Source: Cyanobacteriota bacterium
GTDB lineage: Bacteria; Cyanobacteriota; Cyanobacteriia; PCC-6307; Cyanobiaceae
Direction of reading: 5' to 3'
Length of the DNA: 64,000 bases
NCBI GenBank assembly: GCA_026389335.1
Contig: JAPLIB010000089.1
Location: 62,001-126,000 of the forward strand
The notes below the pieces were generated by a model. The model was given only the letters and a program-made list of their open reading frames with translations. It was not told the DNA's origin and made no database searches. Of this stretch, positions 59,778 to 64,000 are shown in pieces. The position numbers and the translations under genes are program-made. The first letter of the stretch is position 1. Each line of letters starts with the position of its first letter.

Positions 59778-60287
59778 ATGGATCAGCAACCCAAACCGCA
59801 GGCCACAACGCCGCATCGGCCCCAGACCCACGCCGTCGCCACACCGGCCCGCCCTCGGCGCCATCGGCCGGTGAATCCCCATGCGGCGGCCAATGCCCTG
59901 GCCCTGCAGCACCAGGACATCGCCGAACGTGTGGCGGCCAACATCTCCAGGCGCACCGGACACCCTCGGGAGGATCTGCATCAGATCGCCATGCTCGGCA
60001 TCCTGCAGGCCGCCCGCCGCTACTCACCGGAGCGGGGATCCTTTCGGCCCTATGCCCGCACCTATGCCAACGGCGAGGTGTATCACTACCTCCGCGACAA
60101 GGGTTTCCTGATCAAGGTGCCGGCCAGCTGGCGGGAGTTGCATGCGCGGGGGCAGAAGTTGCTCAGGTTGGGTACGCCAGCGGCGGAGGTGCCGGGGCGG
60201 TTGGGGGTCAGTGCGGAGCGGTGGAGGGAGATCGTGGGGGCTTGTAGTCAGCGGGTGGTGGCGATGGAAGTTGCTGAGCAGGAGTGA
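59778..60287 (+). CDS. Sigma-70-family-like factor (region 2 / partial region 3)
   Basis: REDLHQIAMLGILQAARRYSPERGSFRPYARTYANGEVYHYLRDKGFLIKVPASWRELHARGQKL. Confidence 0.8.
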   Translation: MDQQPKPQATTPHRPQTHAVATPARPRRHRPVNPHAAANALALQHQDIAERVAANISRRTGHPREDLHQIAMLGILQAARRYSPERGSFRPYARTYANGEVYHYLRDKGFLIKVPASWRELHARGQKLLRLGTPAAEVPGRLGVSAERWREIVGACSQRVVAMEVAEQE

Positions 60288-60502
60288 CGTAAGCATCATC
60301 AAAACTCCCTCTGCCCTGCCGGGGTTGGCTAGATAATTTTGTTAGTTATTTGAATCTTAAATGTCAGGGAGGGCCTGGATAACTGCTGCTGTGCTAGTCG
60401 CCATAAAGGCAGTAGCGTGAGTCTTGGTCGGTGACTCGGTCGACCGGCCGGGCTATCCAGAGCCTCCTTAGATTACTTTTCGCTCCAGTCTATGCGAACT
60501 AT

Positions 60503-60727
60503 CTAAAGGGCATCGGCATCCTTGGCAAAAGGGCCATCATCAAGACGTGAAATTGCAGATGATGAATGATCGGCATTGAACATCAAGTTAAGATTTTCAA
60601 GCTTCTTCGTCTGATAGTCTTCGTTGGAATTCAGGCGAACCTCCGTTGCGCCGCTTTCAAGTGCAAATTTGAATGCCCCCAAAGCTGCGTCTACATCTTT
60701 GGTGTAGACGTCTACATATACTTTCAT
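60503..60727 (-). CDS. Small hypothetical cargo ORF
   Basis: 74 aa MKVYVDVYTKDVDAALGAFKFALESGATEVRLNSNEDYQTKKLENLNLMFNADHSSSAISRLDDGPFAKDADAL. Confidence 0.5.
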   Translation of the reverse strand: MKVYVDVYTKDVDAALGAFKFALESGATEVRLNSNEDYQTKKLENLNLMFNADHSSSAISRLDDGPFAKDADAL

Positions 60728-60935
60728 GGTTTTGCTCTTGATTGGGAAGAGGGGTTTTGTTGTTTTTGTTGCATGATGGTGATTGGGCAGTCCGCAGAAG
60801 TTGTTGCCCTATGGCATTTGCCGCTTAAACCGCCGATCGCCTCACCCCATGGCGACAAAAATTCATTATACGAGTACCACCGCAACTCCTTGCCTCTTCG
60901 CCATGGTTTGTTACGCAGTCTGGACGCCCCGGGGT

Positions 60936-61045
60936 TCAAAGAAGGTCAGCGGGGCTGCGCACCCCTGATGGTCCTCGACCCATCACATGGATACAATTCA
61001 TAGCGGTCTCCACATCGCTGTGCCCCAGCCAGCAGCGGCGTTGAG
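60936..61045 (-). pseudogene. Integron-integrase-like tyrosine recombinase, C-terminal remnant (copy A)
   Basis: GWLGHSDVETAMNCIHVMGRGPSGVRSPADLL*. Confidence 0.7.
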
Positions 61046-61105
61046 CGGTGGCGGGAGATTGTGGTGGCTTGTAGTCAGCGGGTGGCGTGGGAGGTGGATG
61101 GTTGA
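61044..61105 (+). repeat. Diverged duplicate of the sigma-like gene 3' end
   Basis: ttgagcggtggcgggagattgtggtggcttgtagtcagcgggtgg versus ggagcggtggagggagatcgtgggggcttgtagtcagcgggtggtgg near 60215-60260. Confidence 0.7.
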
Positions 61106-61190
61106 ACTCTGCCCCTGAGTGGCAGACGGTGTGCTTCTGGTGGCGGAACAGAGCTTGCGGTGGCCTGTCCACTCAAGGGGCTTGTTAGGC
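61101..61190. other. attC-like integron recombination site
   Basis: + strand GTTGAAC-TCT-GCCCCTGAGTGG-(46 nt)-CCACTCAAGGGGC-TT-GTTAGGC; inner arms complementary with one extra base; minus-strand GCCTAAC begins 1 nt after the TIR-like gene stop. Confidence 0.65.
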
Positions 61191-61191
61191 A

Positions 61192-61977
61192 TCAACGCAG
61201 GAAGCCTATTCGCTCAAAATACTCAACGACAGCGTCAGATATTTGTTGCTTCAGAGTTGCTGGGCGATCGTAGTCAATCCGCCGATTCTGCGCAAAGTCA
61301 AACGGGGTAGAATCATTCCCGAGCTCAGCAGAGCGGCTCTTTTTGATCATCAACACTTGATCTGCTCTCTTTCTGCTGAGAGCATACCCAAGTTCAAATA
61401 CAACATTCGCATTTGGATAGCACTTTCCGGCCTGCTCGTTGGCATCTACTCTGCTTACATTGGTAATATCAAAAATCGCCATTAGGCTTCGGTCGATATT
61501 CGCCTTAATCGCTTCGACGATATTGCCAGCACCGTCTTCCGGCCTCGTGGATTCGACTGCAATTACTTGGGACTTTGGATTACGACTGTTGATTATATCT
61601 ACCGCCGAGTTGATTCCCTCTCGGATGTGACCGCGCGAGGGATTGTAGTCGCTTTGCCAGCTATAGAATATCCAGGGACGGTATCTCGCTGGCAAATTTG
61701 ACTTCTCAAAGTAGAATTCACTTTCGACAAGGTCGATATTGGCTAGTTTGTACAGGCCGGAGCCTTCAATATAGAAGATGACAACGCCTGATATTAAGTG
61801 GAGCTGATACCAGGCGGAACTCTCAATCGCAGCACGATCGGTCAGGCAATATGCACGGTATCCGGCCTTCAGGATGCTTTTCTTTACAAGGTCTAGCGTG
61901 TGCGGCTGTGCCTCGACTTGTGCAACATCATATATACTATCCCCAACGAACCAGCATTTAACCCGAGTGATTTGCAT
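61192..61977 (-). CDS. TIR-like nucleotide-binding-fold protein, candidate defence effector in an integron-type cassette
   Basis: RPWIFYSWQSDYNPSRGHIREGINSAVDII...NANVVFELGYALSRKRADQVLMIKKS...TPFDFAQNRRIDYD; ~100-aa N-terminal domain of unknown type. GTTAGGC 16 nt before the ATG. Confidence 0.75.
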   Translation of the reverse strand: MQITRVKCWFVGDSIYDVAQVEAQPHTLDLVKKSILKAGYRAYCLTDRAAIESSAWYQLHLISGVVIFYIEGSGLYKLANIDLVESEFYFEKSNLPARYRPWIFYSWQSDYNPSRGHIREGINSAVDIINSRNPKSQVIAVESTRPEDGAGNIVEAIKANIDRSLMAIFDITNVSRVDANEQAGKCYPNANVVFELGYALSRKRADQVLMIKKSRSAELGNDSTPFDFAQNRRIDYDRPATLKQQISDAVVEYFERIGFLR

Positions 61978-62154
61978 GATTGTGTCCTTTAGTGCCTAAC
62001 ACTCATTCGGTGGTCCATAGAAGCTGCGGTATGCCGGCTCTTTGCCGCATAGGCTACCTCTCCTTGCCTCCTCTCTCAGGTTCCAACCAGCTGGAGCAAG
62101 ACATCTCGGGTATCGCCATCTGCCTCATGGATTGTTACGTGATCCGCAGAAGAT

Positions 62155-62345
62155 CCCTGCGTTCCTCAGGGCAGGTCAGTGGGGCTTCGTACCCCAGATG
62201 GACCTCTGTTCTACAAATGGGTGTAGACCATGGTGGTTTTCACATCGCTGTGGCCGAGCAGTTCCTGAATCGTGCGGATGTCGGCGCCCTGTTCCAATAG
62301 ATGCTTGGCGAATGAATGGCGGCAGGTGTGGCAGGCCGCCGGTTT
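62155..62345 (-). pseudogene. Integron-integrase-like tyrosine recombinase, C-terminal remnant with nonsense codon (copy B)
   Basis: [60 protein letters not shown]. Confidence 0.75.
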
Positions 62346-62431
62346 GCTGATCCCCGCAGCCACCCCATCAACGCACTGGGGGCCCCGCTGAATCCTTCGC
62401 TGGCAACAGCCAGCAGTCATGCCAAAGCCTC

Positions 62432-63960
62432 GTGCCCCCAGGCCCTCCCCTTGTAGCGAATGCGCCTTATAACCCTTGGCGCCAGCACCCAACCCTGACC
62501 GCCCTTGGGCCCTCCCTGCGGATCACCGCCGACTGCTGGGCCCTGCTCGCCGCCCCTGACGGCAGCAGCCGCAAGGAGCACTACCTCCCCAAGGGCGAGC
62601 GTGAACCGGACACCGCTTACCGCAAACGCTTGGATGCTGCCCGCCCGTCGGGATTTTTCCGGGACGCCCTGCGCACCTACGCCGGGATGCTCAGCCGGGG
62701 CAGCTGGATCAGCCTCCCGGCCAGCCTGAGCTCGGTTCTGACTGACGTCGACGGCCGAGGCACGGACCTTGGCGTGTTCCTGGCCGCTGTCGACCTGCTG
62801 GTCCTCCGCGATGGCGCCGCCCTGGTGCTGGTGCTCCCCCCAGAGCACAGCTGGCCCAGTGAGGGCGACCGCCAGGAGGCCCTACGCCGCGGCGATCGCC
62901 TGTCTCTGCCGCGTCTTCAGTTGGTCCCCAGGGCCAACTGCCTGAACTGGGAGCTGCCCGTCTCCTACGGCCTCCCTGGCCGGATCGTCTGGAGGGAGCC
63001 GGTCAACCGGCCCATCAGTGCTGAACCGACCGGGCCGGAAGGAGCAATCACCGAGCAGATCACCGCCCTGCTGGGCGATGCCGACGCCCCCGACCGCTGG
63101 CACTACCGCAGTCTGCAGCTGCTCACCACCGGCGACGCCACCAAGGCTGGGACCGCCAGGGGCGGGGCCGTCAGGGGCGGGGCCGTCACCGGCCTGCAGC
63201 TGGCGGCATCAGCCGGCTACCGGCCTGCTGGTACACCTCCGATGGCTCCGCCTTCGGGGATGGGGATCTGCCGCACCTGGGCCTGGCGCACCAGTACCTC
63301 AACCACTTCCGCTGCAAGAGCGAATACGAGGAGCTGCTGAGCCGTACGGCTCTTCCAGTGGGGGTACGCAAGGGGATGGTGGATGCCATGGGCAACAGCC
63401 AGGCCGGCCCCGTCGTGCTGGGGCCGAACACCTGCATGGACCTGCCAGCTGATGCGTCCTTCGAGTTCGTGGAGATCCGGGCCCGCTCCTTGGCGGAGCA
63501 CCGCGCCTGGCTGCAGATCCTTGACGACACCATGCGTCGTGATGCCCTGATCCCCTCCCAGAACCGGGGCGCGGCCCGCACCGAGATGGAGATCAGCCTC
63601 ACCGCCTCCCAGAGCTATGCGCTGCTACAGGCCATGGCGATCCAGAAGGCCTCGCTCTTCTCCACCCTCCTGCAGCACTGGTGCGCCCTGACGGGCGAAC
63701 CCCTCACCCCCGGTGCCGGCTTGCAGGTGACGGTGAGCCCGCTCACCCCGCCGATCCAGCCGCAGCCCCAGGTGAAGGAATGGATCGAGCTCTTCGACAA
63801 GGGTGTGATCAGCCGGGAGGAGCTGCGTCACCAGCTGGCCCTTGCCACGGCGAACGCGATCAGCAGCCCGACCCTCGATGACAGCCCGGCCACCAGGGCC
63901 GGGGAGAGGCGCGATGCGCCCATCGATCAAGCGGCAGCTGCTCAGCCCCCGATGGACTGA
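62432..63960 (+). pseudogene. Phage portal / DUF4055-like protein, interrupted by an apparent frameshift near 63229
   Basis: First frame ...RWHYRSLQLLTTGDATKAG...AGYRPAG; continuing in another frame WYTSDGSAFGDGDLPHLGLAHQYLNHFRCKSEYEELLSRTALPVGVRKGMVDAMGNS...PQPQVKEWIELFDKGVISREELRHQL. Confidence 0.6.
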
Positions 63961-64000
63961 ACAAGCTCCTCCAGGCTCACTCCGGTCTGGCTCGCCACAT

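Larger units (their letters stand above)
44553..64000. mobile_element. Prophage or phage-satellite-like integrated element adjoining tRNA-Lys, right end beyond the window
   Basis: Integrase starts about 180 bp after the tRNA, followed by excisionase, SSB, RecT, nucleases, helicase, primase, terminases, sigma-like and portal genes. No second copy of the tRNA 3' end noticed in the window. Confidence 0.85.

Noticed and set aside
62001-62130. A second attC upstream of the TIR-like gene
   Set aside because: The GTTAGGC core is present but I could not find an arm complementary to ACTCATTCGGTGG nearby; called only a core/attI-like junction.

Overview
The window reads as high-GC cyanobacterial DNA, probably a Synechococcus/Cyanobium-type picocyanobacterium (inferred from psbY, crtISO, MgPME-cyclase family, gpgS/gpgP). 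It has two parts. (1) About 1-44.5 kb is chromosomal: recB(5' part)/recC, PPP phosphatase, pdxJ, plsC-like, bolA-grx, an atypical response regulator, a 2534-aa reducing type I PKS with a terminal thioester reductase next to a di-iron (PF10118-like) protein and a sulfotransferase, a four-gene NHLM-like ABC/HlyD/TolC exporter, a folB-folK-gpgP-gpgS-DHPS-like-SDR cluster, nitrilase/GAD, crtISO, trmFO, psbY and a gamma-CA-like protein. (2) From tRNA-Lys(UUU) at 44.48 kb to the window end is a prophage or phage-satellite-like element: tyrosine integrase, excisionase, SSB, RecT + PD-(D/E)XK nuclease, VRR-NUC, DExH helicase with an intein in its DExH box, primase/helicase, terminases, a sigma-like factor and a frameshifted portal. 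Most unusual signals: (a) an integron-type cassette (attC-like hairpin 1 nt after the stop codon, GTTAGGC in front of the gene) carrying a TIR-like protein, flanked by two diverged integron-integrase C-terminal remnants, in a cargo pocket between the sigma-like and portal genes; (b) an intein whose homing-endonuclease domain is encoded in a different frame from the intein/extein; (c) an array of about 11 GGAACG motifs, many 9 bp apart, downstream of the primase, resembling an iteron origin; (d) a C39-domain exporter lacking the catalytic Cys and His; (e) a PKS-TR/di-iron/sulfotransferase locus; (f) a 183-bp MITE-like element. All assignments come from reading sequence and motifs; no database search was run.
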